Origin: Parasponia andersonii
Taxonomy: Eukaryota; Streptophyta; Magnoliopsida; Rosales; Cannabaceae
Length of the DNA stretch: 64,000 nt
Direction of reading: 5' to 3'
Assembly: GCA_002914805.1 (NCBI GenBank)
Contig: JXTB01000026.1
Location: 371,273 to 435,272 of the forward strand
Each line of letters opens with the position of its first letter. The stretch's first letter is position 1. Shown here piece after piece: positions 12,770-23,989 of the stretch. The position numbers and the translations under genes were made by a program. A model generated the notes under the pieces. That model was not told the DNA's origin and ran no database searches. It worked only from the letters and a program-made list of their open reading frames with translations.

Positions 12770-13392
12770 ACTCGTTACTAGACGGGATTTCATCTACATT
12801 ATCATTACTGTCATTGTCATCTTCCTTGAACTCGTCTTCTTCATAATCTAGTATTATATCATCCTCAAGTTCAATATCATTAATGAAATTATCATCCCCC
12901 TATTCAATATCATGATTAGTATTGGCATTGTTTTCTTGAGCTTGAGACACAAGGTTTTCTAGAGGAATAGAAATGGGCTCGAGATGTCCAAATTCAACCG
13001 TCAGAATAAAATTAGAAGAGAGTTCAAATCCTATAGCACATTTAGCTCAACATCGGTTTCCTCATTGTTCAGAATATCCCAGCCACTACGTTGAGTTAAG
13101 TTTCCACTATTTTCCAGTTAGGATCGTGCAACAAATCATCTATATAGAAAATTTTCTTTGCTTGAAAAGCAAGAATGTAATATTCATCTTTGTACCACTC
13201 AGAATTGATTGCAATAGTAGTAATATTTTTCTCTATTCGTATCTTCTTCTTTTGAGGGTCAGTGTTGAACAATCTACACCTAAACAAGATGATAGACAAT
13301 TGGTTCAAGAAAGTGAACATCACTGCGAGGAAGATAAATCTAAACAACTTCTCTACGGAAGATCCAATTAGTATACGATGAATCAAACTCAT
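12770..13392 (-). pseudogene. CACTA transposase C-terminal remnant (DUF4216-like) with acidic tail
   Basis: On the minus strand 13,392-13,096 encodes about 98 residues. The segment YYILAFQAKKIFYIDDL followed by DPNWKIVET matches the conserved end of the DUF4216 domain found in TNP2-type CACTA transposases, where the usual pattern is ILA-QA-QVFY-D----NW-VV. Further downstream on the same strand, about 12,912-12,770, an open stretch is very rich in Asp and Glu, including LDYEEDEFKEDDNDSNDN. An acidic C-terminal tail after DUF4216 is usual for this protein family. The catalytic DDE region is not visible; where it would lie (13.4-16 kb) the sequence is unreadable or tandem repeats. Internal stops and missing exons make this a pseudogene. 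Confidence 0.7.
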
Positions 13393-14189
13393 TGTCTATC
13401 AAATGTACTTCTAGTATTTTAATAGTCTAATGTAACGCATTCCGACATATCAGATAAGGCCATTTAACTTTACCTTAGTTATTGATATATTGTTTAGCCC
13501 TTTTAGCAAATGCAATTGCACTTTTCTAATATGCATCACACCAATAAGCTTTCAAATATATCTAACACTTATCCACAAATATTTTTACTATTATTATTCA
13601 CAACAACTTAGTGTTCAGATAGAATAGTTATGGATGATTATGCAAAATGTGTCCTAAATCCACCTTATTACTCTATTTCTAAAGGGTTCCCATTCAAGAT
13701 TACTTGGTTATGTGGTATATTATTCTATTCATGTCGAAATTCCGACAGCATCTCCCATCAGCTTCCCAAAGTGTCGTACATATATGTACACACTCAGAAG
13801 ACACAGGGAGATACTATCAAAACTCGTCCAAAGAATAATATTTATAAGTGAACAAAAATACATAATGTGTAATCCCAAACTGTCAAAATAGGACAATTCA
13901 AAAATCGATATCGAGATGTATAATCAACTCTTGAACAGGTCTAAGGTAATTTCTTTTGTGACTAAAATAATGCATGTATATATTAAAGTCACTATGTATA
14001 CAAATAAATGTACAAATTATGACTATGACTACAACTTTTGTCACGACAAATCAACTCGTTTGGAATAGTCTTGATCATCACAATTGTATAACTCTAACTG
14101 TTATCATCAAGAGCATTCTAAATCAGTTTATGTGTCATGATCATTCTAGTGTTTATGATTTAAGGAAGGAATTTCAGGTTTTTTTAGGA

Positions 14190-15600
14190 GTACATGTATG
14201 AGTATTTTAGTTACTATAAGGGAATTTTGGATATTTAATTAGTCTAGGGACACTTTGTGTATTTTGTGAATTATAAGGGTATTTTTTTAAAATTTTTTGA
14301 AGTTTTTTAGCTACTTTAAGGGCATTTTGGGTATTCTGTAAATAATAGGGATATTTTGATTTTTTTTTAATTTTATGAGTTATTTAGCTACTCTAAGGGC
14401 ATTTTGCATAATTTATGTCTCTAGGGGTATTTTTGGTATTTTATGAATTATATGGGTATTTTTAGGTATTTTCTAATTTTATGAATTTTTTAGCTACTCT
14501 AAGAGCATTTTGGGTATTTTATTATTCTAGGGGCATTTGGGTATTTTGTGAAGTATATGAGTATTTTATTATATTTTTTAATTTTATTAGTATTTTAGTT
14601 ACTATAAGGGCGTTCTGTGTATTTTATTACTCTAGGAGCATTTTGGGTATTTTGTGAATTATATAGGTATTTAAGGTATTTTTTATTTTATGAGTTTTTT
14701 AATTACTATAAGGATATTTTGGGTATTTTGTCCATTACAGGGGCATTTTTGCGGTTTTTTTTAATTTTATGAGTTTTTTGGTTACTCTAAGGGCGTTTTG
14801 AGTATTTTATGTCTCTAAAAGTATTTTGGGTATTTTGGGAATTATATCGGTACTTTATCATATTTTTTAATTATATGAGTTTTTTAGTTACTATAAGGGC
14901 ATTTTGGGTATTTTATTACTCTAGGAGCATTTTGGGTATTTTTTGAATTATAGAGATATTTTTGGGTGTTTTTTTTTTATTTTATGAGTTTTTTCGTTAT
15001 TCTAAGGGCATTTTGGGTATTTTTTTTGTCTCTATAAGTATTTTGGGTATTTTGTGAATTATATGTGTATTTTTAGATATTTTTTTAATTTTATGTGTTT
15101 TTTAGTTATTGTAAGGGAATTTTGGATATTTTATGAATTATATGGGTATTTTATTATATCTTTTAATTTTATGAGTTTTTTAGTTATTCTAAGGGCTTTT
15201 TGGGTATTTTGTGAATTATATAGGTATTTTATTATATCTTTTAATTTTATGAGTTTTTTAGTTACTATAAGGGCATTTTGGGTATTTTTTATTTTATGAG
15301 TTTTTTTAGCTACTCTAAGGGCATTTTGGGTATTTTGTGAATTATAGGGGTATTTTTGGATATTTTTATTTTTATGAGTTTTTTAGTTACTATAAGGGCA
15401 TTTTGGGTATTTTATTACTCTAAGGGCATACTAGGTATTTTGTAAATTAAATTGTTATTTTTGGGTATTTTTTAATTTTATGAGTATTTTAGTTACTATA
15501 ATGGTATTAAACATATTTTATTATTTTAGAGCATTTTCGGTATATTGTGAATTAAATTGTTATTTTTGGGTATTTTATGATTTTATGAGTATTTTAGTTA
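14190..15600. repeat. Minisatellite inside the CACTA element (~15 units)
   Basis: A core of the form TTACTATAAGGGCATTTTGG followed by GTATTTT recurs about fifteen times, near 14210, 14312, 14390, 14493, 14599, 14702, 14782, 14888, 14998, 15105, 15184, 15260, 15311, 15387 and 15490. Spacing alternates between about 50-80 and 100-110 bases, with variants ending in GTGAATTATATGGGTATTTT and ATTTTATGAG. The frame at 15,054-15,299 is open only because the repeat is low in stops in that frame and is not a gene. The array sits where the 5' part of the transposase gene would be expected. Confidence 0.9.
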
Positions 15601-16529
15601 ACAAATTAAGAAATTAATTCATTATTATTCATTTCTTTTATTAATTCTGATAAAATAAAATTCTAACCTAAAACGTTTCTAACTCATAAACTAAAATAAA
15701 AAATATTAACAAAAATCAAAATTTCACGCAAAAAATATCCAACCAAACAATTCTTCATAGTCAATCCATATTCTCAAAACATAAATATCCACCAATATCC
15801 AATAAAACTAATAATATAATCCACCACTAACTCATCAAATCCAATATCCAATAAAACTAATATATAATCCAATAATCAAATATCAAATAATACGTTAAAA
15901 ATTCATATCCAACAACAAAAAAAACAATACATATTCATAATGCTAAGAATGTAATATCAAAATATAACTAAAAATAAAAAAAATTATATAAATTTCTGAT
16001 TTTTCCTAATATTACAATGTTTATTTTAATTAACACTAAAATAAAATTAAAATCACAACAAATAATCATATATATATATATATATATATTTGGATGGAAA
16101 CTTTTGGATGTCGATGTTTTAGACATTTTTGGATGGAAATTTTGGCGCGGTCATCTAAAGTGGCGACTCTCAAATTTATCACCGCTTTAATTAAGATCTA
16201 AAGCGGCTCTAGATAGTCGCTGCCTTAGAGTCGTCATTCTATTATCTTCTTGTTATGGTGAAAACCTTTTAATTCTAAAGATGCCTGAATAGTTAGCTAC
16301 TCTAAAAAACCATTCATAAAACATCCGTTTTTTCCAAACTAATTATATACCAAAGACATAATTGAAAACCCATGATCAAACCATAATCAAAGAGTCGTGA
16401 TCTAGTCCATACTCAAAATCATATTCAAAACTGTAGTTAAAAAAAAAAACCATAGTCAAAGCTATAATGCACATAGTTAATCAAATTTATTTCATTATCA
16501 CAATATATAAAAAATGATATTGTTTGTAC

Positions 16530-17294
16530 CTCATAACTAGTCTCGTGCCACAACACCAAAAAGTGTAGAACAAGGTGCAAAAATCCTGGATTTGATTCGT
16601 GAACCTCCTTTGTTTAACTCCTTTTTCACTCATTTGAAGGGGGCGACGAAAACCCTAACAGCTAAATGGTTCTGGAGCTATTCCAAGCAACATCAAGGAG
16701 AGGATTCAAGAGGGAGAAATCAAATTGGAAGCTTCAAAAAGAGTTTTTCTTATCTTTTGCTCTCCTCAATTGTTTTTGATATTCATTTTTGAGTTGGTAG
16801 TTCTATCTTGAGCTTAGTGTATCTATTTACTTGGCCATTAAATAGAGTTGTGTTGTGAAACCTATATGAACTTGGGAAGAGGAATTTAGGTTTGAACATA
16901 GATAGAACACAATAAGATCACCTAGTGTGGGGTGAGTTTGCATAGAATAGGAATATACCTATGTGACTTATGCAACTTTTGTGTGAGAATTACTAAACTT
17001 AATAAATCTAGACAATTTATGTTAGGAGTAATATATTAGCTTGTATAGATATTTTTACTTATATCTTGCAAAAGAATTTGTGAATACAATAGGATTCTTG
17101 GCTGTCAATTCTAAATGGATAATTAAATCATGAGGAAAACTAGTAGTTGAAGGAGTTAGAGCAATCTTTGGTTGCTTAATTTCTATTTCTATTCTCGTAT
17201 TTTACTTTGTTATTTACCTTTTAATTCTTGCTCAAAACAACCATTTTTGTCGTTTGAATAAATTAGAAACTAGTTTCAATTTGTAGCCTAGCAA
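16530..17294 (+). repeat. Left LTR (5'-truncated) of the Athila-like element
   Basis: From about 16,530 the sequence aligns with the right LTR from about 24,370, for example GGATTTGATTCGT and ACGAAAACCCTA in both copies. Alignment continues to about 17,285, just before the PBS. The copy lacks the first ~360 bases of the right LTR and also an internal ~140-base segment. Upstream sequence back to the CACTA end at 16,260 has no match, so the LTR start was lost by deletion or rearrangement. Confidence 0.75.
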
Positions 17295-17295
17295 G

Positions 17296-17314
17296 TTTTT
17301 AGCACCATTGTCGG
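17296..17314 (+). other. Primer-binding site (decayed TGGCGCCGTTGCC type)
   Basis: The sequence TTTTTAGCACCATTGTCGG differs from the Athila/Tat-type PBS mainly by G-to-A and C-to-T changes, as expected after methylation-driven decay. It lies directly downstream of the left LTR and fixes the + orientation. Confidence 0.7.
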
Positions 17315-17526
17315 AGAGTAAAGTGATTTACAACTTGTTAATACTATTATTTATTAGTTTTCATTTAATTCAAACTTTTTTGTTCTTGTTATGGATCTCA
17401 AGTACTTAATTTTACTATATGAGACACACAAGGAGTGTGGAATTCATACCATTTGATCCTAAGATTGAGCATACTTTGAGAGGAATTCGAAGATAGAGGA
17501 ATCATGGGGTCAACCCTCACGTATCT

Positions 17527-19420
17527 ATGGGAGACCAAGACAATGCAAGACCTTTGAGGGACTTTGTCGTTCCTATTATCGATGGGGTTAGTCCTAGCAT
17601 TCGGAGGCCGGCTATCAATACTAGCAACTTTGAGTTAAAGCCAAGAATTATTCAGATGGTGCAAACCATATGCCAATTCGGTGGTTTACCTAGTGATGAT
17701 CCTAATAAACACATTATGAATTTTATAGAGATATACGACACTTTCAAGTACAATAGAGTTACCAAAGATACTATTTGCTTGACTATCAATGCTAGCAACT
17801 TTGAGTTAAAGCCAGGAATTATTCAGATGGTGCAAACCATATACCAATTCGATGGTTTACCTAGTGATGATCCTAATAAACATATTATGAATTTTATAGA
17901 GATATACGACATTTTCAAGTACAGTAGAGTTACCAAAGATACTATTCGCTTGACTATCAATGCTAGCAAATTTGAGTTAAAACCGGGAATTATTCAGATG
18001 GTACAAACCATATGCCAATTCGGTGGTTTACCTAGTGATGATCCTAATAAACATATTATGAATTTTATAGAGATTTACAACACTTTCAAGTACAACAGAG
18101 TTACCCAAGATACCATTCGCTTGACTATCAATGTAGCAACTTTGAGTTAAAGCCAGGAATTATTCAGATGGTGCAAACCAAATGCCAATTCGGTGGTTTA
18201 CCTAGTGATGATCCTAATAAATATATTATGAATTTTATAGAGATATATGACACTTTCAAGTATAATAAAGTTACCGAAGATACCATTCGCTTGAGGTTAT
18301 TCCCATTCTTTTTGAGAGACAAGGCTAAGAGTTGGTTGAATACCTTACCCTCGGGATCAATCACTACTTGGGATGACTTAGCTCAGAAATTTCTTACTAA
18401 GTTTTTCTTCCAGCTAAGATTGCTAAGTTAAGAATGTCATCACTTCTTTTATGCAATTTGACAATGAATCCTTGTGCGAGGCTTGGGTACACTATAAAGA
18501 GTTGATGAGAAAGTGTTCACACCATGAGATACCCAAATAGCTTCTTGTTTAAATATTCTATAATAGGTTGTTTAAATATTCTATAATAGGTTGATGTGTT
18601 ATTTGAGGACCATAGTAGATACAGTAGCTGGAGGTGTATTGATGGGTAAATCAACAGATGACGCTTATTAGTTACTGGAGGAAATGACAACAAACAATTA
18701 CCAATGGCCTTCCGAACATGTCAATCTAAGGAGAACTACCAGTGTCAATGAGTTAGAAGTTATTTCTTCATTGACAACTTAAGTTAACGCATTAACCAAG
18801 AACTTGGAGTCATTGACTAAGAAGCTCAATTCTATGGTAATCCATAGAATACATGCAATGCAAAGCTCAGTTAGAACTTGTGAGCAATATGGTGACAACC
18901 ATTTGGGCTCTTATTGCTCCTTGAATATAGAGTCGACTAATTTCATAAGAAACTATAATCAACAACAATGCAATATTCCTTACTCCAACTTTTACAATCC
19001 GAGATGGAGAAATCATCCAAATTTCTCTTAGAGTAACTAGAATCAACAATGGTAGAACTCAAATACAAGATCGATGCAAAATTAGGGATTCCAGAATCAA
19101 GAGCAAACACCACAAGAGAAGAAGCCATCTATGAATGAGATACTCATGCAAATATATCACAAAGAATGAAGCCACCCTTCAAAATCAAGCTGCTACTACG
19201 AGATCCTTGGAGATATAACTTGGCCAATTGTATAGCGTTATGACTAACTGGTCTCAAGGAGCATTACTTAATAATACCAATGTGAATCCAAGAAATGAGG
19301 ATAAGGAGTATTATAATACTATCACATTGAGAAGTAGGAAAGAGTTATTGAAAACTCTTGAGAAGCCCATTTTACTGTCTAAGCCAACCGTTGAAGAAGT
19401 TGTTGAGAAAAAGTAAGCTA
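17527..19420 (+). pseudogene. Athila-type gag pseudogene with fourfold internal duplication
   Basis: The protein starts at ATG 17,527 and matches plant gypsy gag (capsid): a segment INASNFELKPGIIQMVQTI is followed by QFGGLPSDDPNKHIMNFIEI, and later LRLFPFFLRDKAKSWLNTLP. The ASNFELKP-to-TIRL segment is present four times in tandem (17,613-18,296) with a period of 171 bases, that is 57 codons; the fourth copy is shifted by a 1-base deletion near 18,134. A normal gag has one copy. Downstream (18,804-19,031) a remnant of the zinc knuckle reads CEQYGDNHLGSYC, with the second Cys replaced by Tyr. The C-terminal segment NTITLRSRKEL (19,228-19,416) is also typical. Stops and frameshifts make it non-functional. 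Confidence 0.85.
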
Positions 19421-19572
19421 AAGAGAATGATGGAGAGAAGTCAATTGAAGAAGTGAACATTGGAAATCCCTCAACATCTCTATCAAAGCCATGTCCATAC
19501 ATTCCACCATTATCATTCCCTTAACGCTTTCAAAAGAAGAAGCTTGACCAACGATTCTTCGAGTTCTTAAAA

Positions 19573-20135
19573 GTGTTTATACAGCTACAGATCAATATTC
19601 CCTTTGCCGAAGCACTTGAGCAAATGCCGAGTTATGTAAAGTTCATGAAGGAGATCGTTTCCAATAAAAGAAGATTAGGAGAATTTGAGACCATCGCTCT
19701 CACAGAGAAGTGCAGTGCCATTCTTCAAAATAAGCTTCCTACTAAGCTCAAGGATCCAGGAAGCTTCAATATCCCTTGCACTATTGGAGACCATTTCTTT
19801 GGTAAGACATGGTGCGATTTAGGAGCTAGCATCAATTTAATGCCATTTTCTATCTTTCAAAAAACTTGGTTTGGGTGAAGCATGGCCAACTACACCTATG
19901 CTTCAATTTGCGGATAGGTTTATCAAGTAGCCAAGAGGAATCATTGAGAATGTACTTGTGAAGGTAGACAAGTTGTTCTTGCCAGCTGATTTCATTGTTC
20001 TTGACATAAAAAAAGCTGAAAACCTTCTAATTATCCTTAGAAGACCATTCTTAGCAACCTAGAGGATTGTCATTGATATGTACAAAGGAGAACTTGTCAC
20101 GAGGGTGAAGGACCAAGTAATATCCTTGAATATGT
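19573..20135 (+). pseudogene. Retroviral-type aspartic protease remnant (Athila-like)
   Basis: The segment LQNKLPTKLKDPGSFNIPCT followed by WCDLGASINLMPFSIF matches the plant gypsy protease, in which DLGAS serves as the active-site Asp motif. The frame stops at 19,878. Continuation in other frames up to about 20,130 reads PRGIIENVLVKVDKLFLPAD, then IVLD and RRPFLAT, again standard for the family. Position after gag is canonical. The Asp is present but frameshifts and stops prevent a working enzyme. Confidence 0.8.
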
Positions 20136-20439
20136 TCAAAGAAGTAGATTCTCCTAGCAACATCGATGACTGTTATTAAGTGGAGTTAGTAAAGGAGAGT
20201 ATTGAAGATAATTTTTTGAAAGAAGCTCTATTGATCAGTCACGAGGCCTCTATCATTCATCCCCTCGATATAAAGGCAAAGAAAGGTCTAGAAGACACTA
20301 ATGTTGTGGAAGCTCAGAGTATTCTTCTGAGTTCAAACCTCCAATGGAAGTCATAGAGCCTTCACTATCCTCTTCTAACCATCATAAGCCATGCAAGAAG
20401 GATATGAGCAAGTGGGGGACGAAGAAGAAGAGGTATGGT

Positions 20440-20690
20440 GACCATCCTTTTGAACCAAGGCCAAAGGGTGTGCTTGGTTCATCTTATTTAAATCTTTTTC
20501 CGAGCAAGCTTAATTCAAGATGGCTGGGACCATTCTAAGAAACTAATGTGTCTTCATGTGGTGCAATTAAGGTGGAAAATGAGAGTCTGACTAGAAGAAT
20601 TAAGGTGAATGTTAAACGGGTCAAGGAATACCTAGGAGGAGAACTTGATAGAGCTAAATCATCCATTGCCTTGACCAATCCTCAATGAGG
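20440..20690 (+). pseudogene. C-terminal end of integrase (Athila-like)
   Basis: Residues reading FPSKLNSRWLGPF, then after a stop and in the same direction GAIKVENESLTRRIKVNVKR and VKEYLGGE, match the extreme C terminus of plant gypsy pol (pattern KL-SRW-GPF-V-----GA-E-------FKVNG-RLK-Y). It follows the protease remnant after only ~300 bases, so RT, RNase H and the integrase core have been deleted. Confidence 0.75.
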
Positions 20691-20699
20691 AGTGGTAAT

Positions 20700-22014
20700 G
20701 TCAAGCTAAGGATATTAAACAAGTGCTATTTGGGAGGCAACCTAAGCTTATAAAGTTAATAAAGAGGAAACATGTTTTGAAGTCCTTATGATGTATTTAG
20801 GTTGAAGATAAAGTGATGAAGGTGTTGGTAGAGAGGCTTAATTGTAGAAAAATTGATGAATTACTGTTATTTTGGTACCTTAAGAGCTCAATTTGGCACT
20901 GCAGCACCACTCTAGGGTGCCATATTTTGCTCATTGCCTAGGTGTTGGTGCCTCTAAGTGTCAAAATGGCATTCCGGCACTATTCTGGGGCACCACAAGC
21001 AGGAACTCTGCACCCTAGCACCACAAAATGGCGCCCTAGTGCCAAATATAGGCCACTAGGTGGTGGCGCCCTAACACCACTTTTGGTGTCGAGATGCCAC
21101 TCGATGTAGAAAAAAAATTCCAAGCTTTGGCATTGTGGCCCTACAACTGAAAAAAAGAAGCCGATCACTGCACTATCGCTGCTACCACTATCAATGGAAA
21201 ATGATTAACTTGGCGACCATTGCACTTTAAGGGCCGACTGAGCGGCTTTCGATCAGGTAAGTACTTATTCCTCCTTATTATTGCATATTTAGTGCATTAG
21301 AGATAATGCACACTTTAAGTTTAGGGGGAGTTTTGTAGCACTTACCTGCTTTGTTTTCAGGAGAATTTTAATTGGTTAAACTTTTAGAATGTTTTCGGTT
21401 ATTGTATTTTATTTTATTCAGTGTCTTTCTTTTTTTCTTAGTATATGTTTATCTTTTGTTTAGTTATTTGATTGTGTATTATTTGGAGCTTTTGATGGAT
21501 GTTAACTGTCAATGATATGATTGAGAGTATGTCTGAAATAACTTTTTAGAAATATTTAACATTATTACCATTTGTGTGATTGAATCTTTTATAGTTTTGC
21601 TTTGTGAATAACTCTTAAACATATTTTGTACGTCGTTGTGAGCATTTAGTCTTGAATTACTTAGAATAGCTTTATACATGTGGCTTAGAAAAATATTTAG
21701 TCTCATGTTATGTTAGAACTTTTTTAATTGTCAATCAAGGCGAAATCCTAAGTAGCATAAAAATCGAAGAAATGATGTAGGCCATTTTAGACCGGTTAAG
21801 CCTTTCAAACCTACCTGTTAAATTTAATATCCGTAGTCTCCCAAATTGAGCTAATTCCTCAGTTTTTTTTTAAAATTTATTTTGCAAGCCCCATAAACTC
21901 TTCTTACTGATAAATAATTTCCCAAATTATCTCAGTTCATACCATAGATGCATAAAAGTAAATTTTGAACTTGTGATGAAGTATGAATAGTTTATGAAGA
22001 ACGAAAAGGGAAAG
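20700..22014 (+). other. 3' non-coding region of the Athila-like element
   Basis: No gene is seen. A GC-richer stretch (20,880-21,170) contains repeated GGCACC/GCACCAC words also found in the right LTR near 24,245-24,345. At 21,300-21,336 the sequence TAATGCACACTTTAAGTTTA followed by GGGGGAG matches the conserved purine-rich motif that follows pol in these elements. The miniature LTR element interrupts the region at 22,015. Confidence 0.6.
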
Positions 22015-22470
22015 TGATGTAGACATGAATAAAATAAATTAAGAAATTATTATTATCGTTATTAATTAGGTTTTATTTAATTATTAGATTTATTTTAATT
22101 TTGAGTAACTAGTTTTAAATTTCATGTTTTAATCGATTTCTAGAATGTGTTTATTTTTTAGTTGTGTCTAATTATCTATCTATAAATAGGTAATCTATAT
22201 AATTGCTTTTTAAACTATGATGAATTAATAAATGATTATTGAGTTTTCTCCTCCTATGGATCTTTTTCTTTCTAAGTTCTTATCTTGATTCTCTATTGCT
22301 CTTTTACCCATTCCTCTAATTCTGTCTAATTCTCTCCTTGATTCTTCTCTCTTTCTCTAATCTATCCAATTTCTTATTCATCTTGCTTATTTCTTTCTAT
22401 TCTACTAATTCTCTTGTAATTCTACCTATTCTTTCTATTTCTATAGTTTTTCTCATCTTATCCTATATCA
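22015..22470 (+). repeat. Left LTR of the TRIM-like element
   Basis: 456 bases from TGATGTAGAC to CTATATCA. Its match to the right LTR is visible throughout, with scattered substitutions and a slightly longer segment near 22,150. Confidence 0.85.
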
Positions 22471-22917
22471 ATTGGTATCCAAGTCTGGTTCGATTTTCTC
22501 TTGTCTATCTTATAAAAATTTTTCTTCTACTATTGAAGGCCCAAAAAAAAAAAAAAAAAATCCTAGATCTACACAACCAACCACTGCCACCTTTCTTTTA
22601 TAGTTCTCCACCAGACTTCCGCACTTCCTACCGCTGACCAAGTCAACCACCGTGTCTCATCTCTAACACTGCCTCTTATTCAGATTTGATTCAAGAGTTC
22701 TCTATCATGAGTCTAAACATTGATTTACCTCATCACACCATCAAGGGCAGTCCATACTTTGCCCTTTTTCAAAGTGGAACGAGTCTTAGTTTCAATATCC
22801 TACCTATTCATTGAGACTCAAGACTTGGAATTACTACTTGTTCTATGCTTTATATTATTGGTTAATGATGTATTTAAGTTTTAACTCACTGGAGTCGAGT
22901 TCTCGATCCTGGGAGAA

Positions 22918-23367
22918 TGATGTAGATATGAATAAAATATATTAAGTAATTATTATTATTATTAATTAGATTTAATTTAATTATTAAGTTTATTTTAATT
23001 TTGAGTAACTAGTTTTAAGTTTCATGTTTTTATCAATTTCTAGAATGTGTCTAATTACCTAGGTATAAATAGGTAATCTATGTAATTACTTTTTTAGACT
23101 ATGATGAATTAATAAATGATCATTGAGTTTTCTCCACCTATGGATCTCTTTTTTTCTAAGTTTTATCTTGATTATCTATTACTCTTCTACCCATTCATCT
23201 AATTCTGTCTAATTCTTTCTTTAATTCTTCTCTCTCTCTCTCTCTCTCTCTTTATAATCTATCCAATTTCTTATTTATCTTGCTTATTTCTTGTCATTCT
23301 ACTAATTCTCTTGCTATTCTACTTATTTTCTCTATTTCTATATCTTTTCTCATCTTATCCTACATCG
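22918..23367 (+). repeat. Right LTR of the TRIM-like element
   Basis: 450 bases from TGATGTAGAT to CTACATCG; the last base has changed from A to G. It contains a CT microsatellite (about 23,229-23,250) expanded relative to the left copy. Confidence 0.85.
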
Positions 23368-23989
23368 TAAAGTCCTTTTAAAGGAAGAAGTTTAGTTACC
23401 TTAAATTGGTAATTGATTGTAAAACAAAAATGATAAAAATTGGTAAAAAAAATTAAGTTTAAGAGAAATTGTTGTGGTATACTTGGGAGAATTGTATTCA
23501 TTGAGCAAAAAAGGCATTCATAGTGTGAATAAGCCTAAATGACACAATTTCATCCACCTCTAACTAAGTCTTACATTACAAGATGATTAAAGATCTATTA
23601 ATCTTTGATTTAGTACTATTCTACATTAGTGAAGATTGACATGAAAATCAGGCTTATGAGATGACTAATTCGCTTTTATTGAGGCAACTCTAAGTGTATA
23701 TCCTAAGTCTGCATAAAACGATCCAAGTATGAAGAGTTAAATATAAGTAACTATTACACACACATACACATTAAGAGTTGACAACACATCCAAGCTAGTA
23801 GTAGAATTGAAATTCTAAACTATTATGATGCTTTAAGTTTCTTTTGAGTTATTTATTTTTTAGAGAGTGTTTATACAAGGATGACCTCATTCAAAAGCTT
23901 TGCTTGTGTGTCTTAATTTTGCTTTTGTGTAGTGTTAGTTAATTCTTGTTTGTTTATTTTTTGTTTTAGCTTGAGGACAAGCTTTTGCT

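Larger units (their letters stand above)
10420..16260 (-). mobile_element. Degenerate CACTA (En/Spm) DNA transposon
   Basis: The left end reads TATTACAATAAAACAGGAA and the right end, reverse-complemented, reads CACCATAACAAGAAGATAA. Both align with the well-preserved CACTA end CACTACAACAAAACAAGAA of the relic ending at 45,813. The left flank (10,417-10,419) and right flank (16,261-16,263) are both AAA, the 3-bp target duplication expected for CACTA elements. Subterminal regions (10,470-10,740 and 16,140-16,240) carry GCGGCGAC/GTCGCCGC motifs. The interior holds minus-strand transposase remnants and a minisatellite of about 1.4 kb. CACTA has decayed to TATTA/CACCA, so it is a fossil. Confidence 0.85.
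22015..23367 (+). mobile_element. Miniature LTR retrotransposon (TRIM-like), nested
   Basis: Two direct repeats, 22,015-22,470 and 22,918-23,367, begin TGATGTAG and end CTATATCA or CTACATCG, so the LTRs have short inverted ends. The 447-base interior starts with ATTGGTATCCAAGTCTGGTT, matching the initiator-Met tRNA PBS (TGGTATCAGAGCCAGGTT) at about 14 of 18 positions, and ends with the purine tract CTGGGAGAA before the right LTR. Flanks are GAAAG (22,010-22,014) and TAAAG (23,368-23,372), a 5-bp target duplication with one mismatch. No gag or pol is present, so it must have moved with proteins from another element. It interrupts the 3' region of the Athila-like element and is therefore younger. 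Confidence 0.85.

Noticed and set aside
15054-15299. 81-codon frame rich in Phe and aromatic residues
   Set aside because: It is a translation of the minisatellite and repeats the same phrase; not a gene.
18867-19502. Minus-strand frames over the Athila-like gag
   Set aside because: These are shadows of the plus-strand gag, which shows the expected gag motifs.
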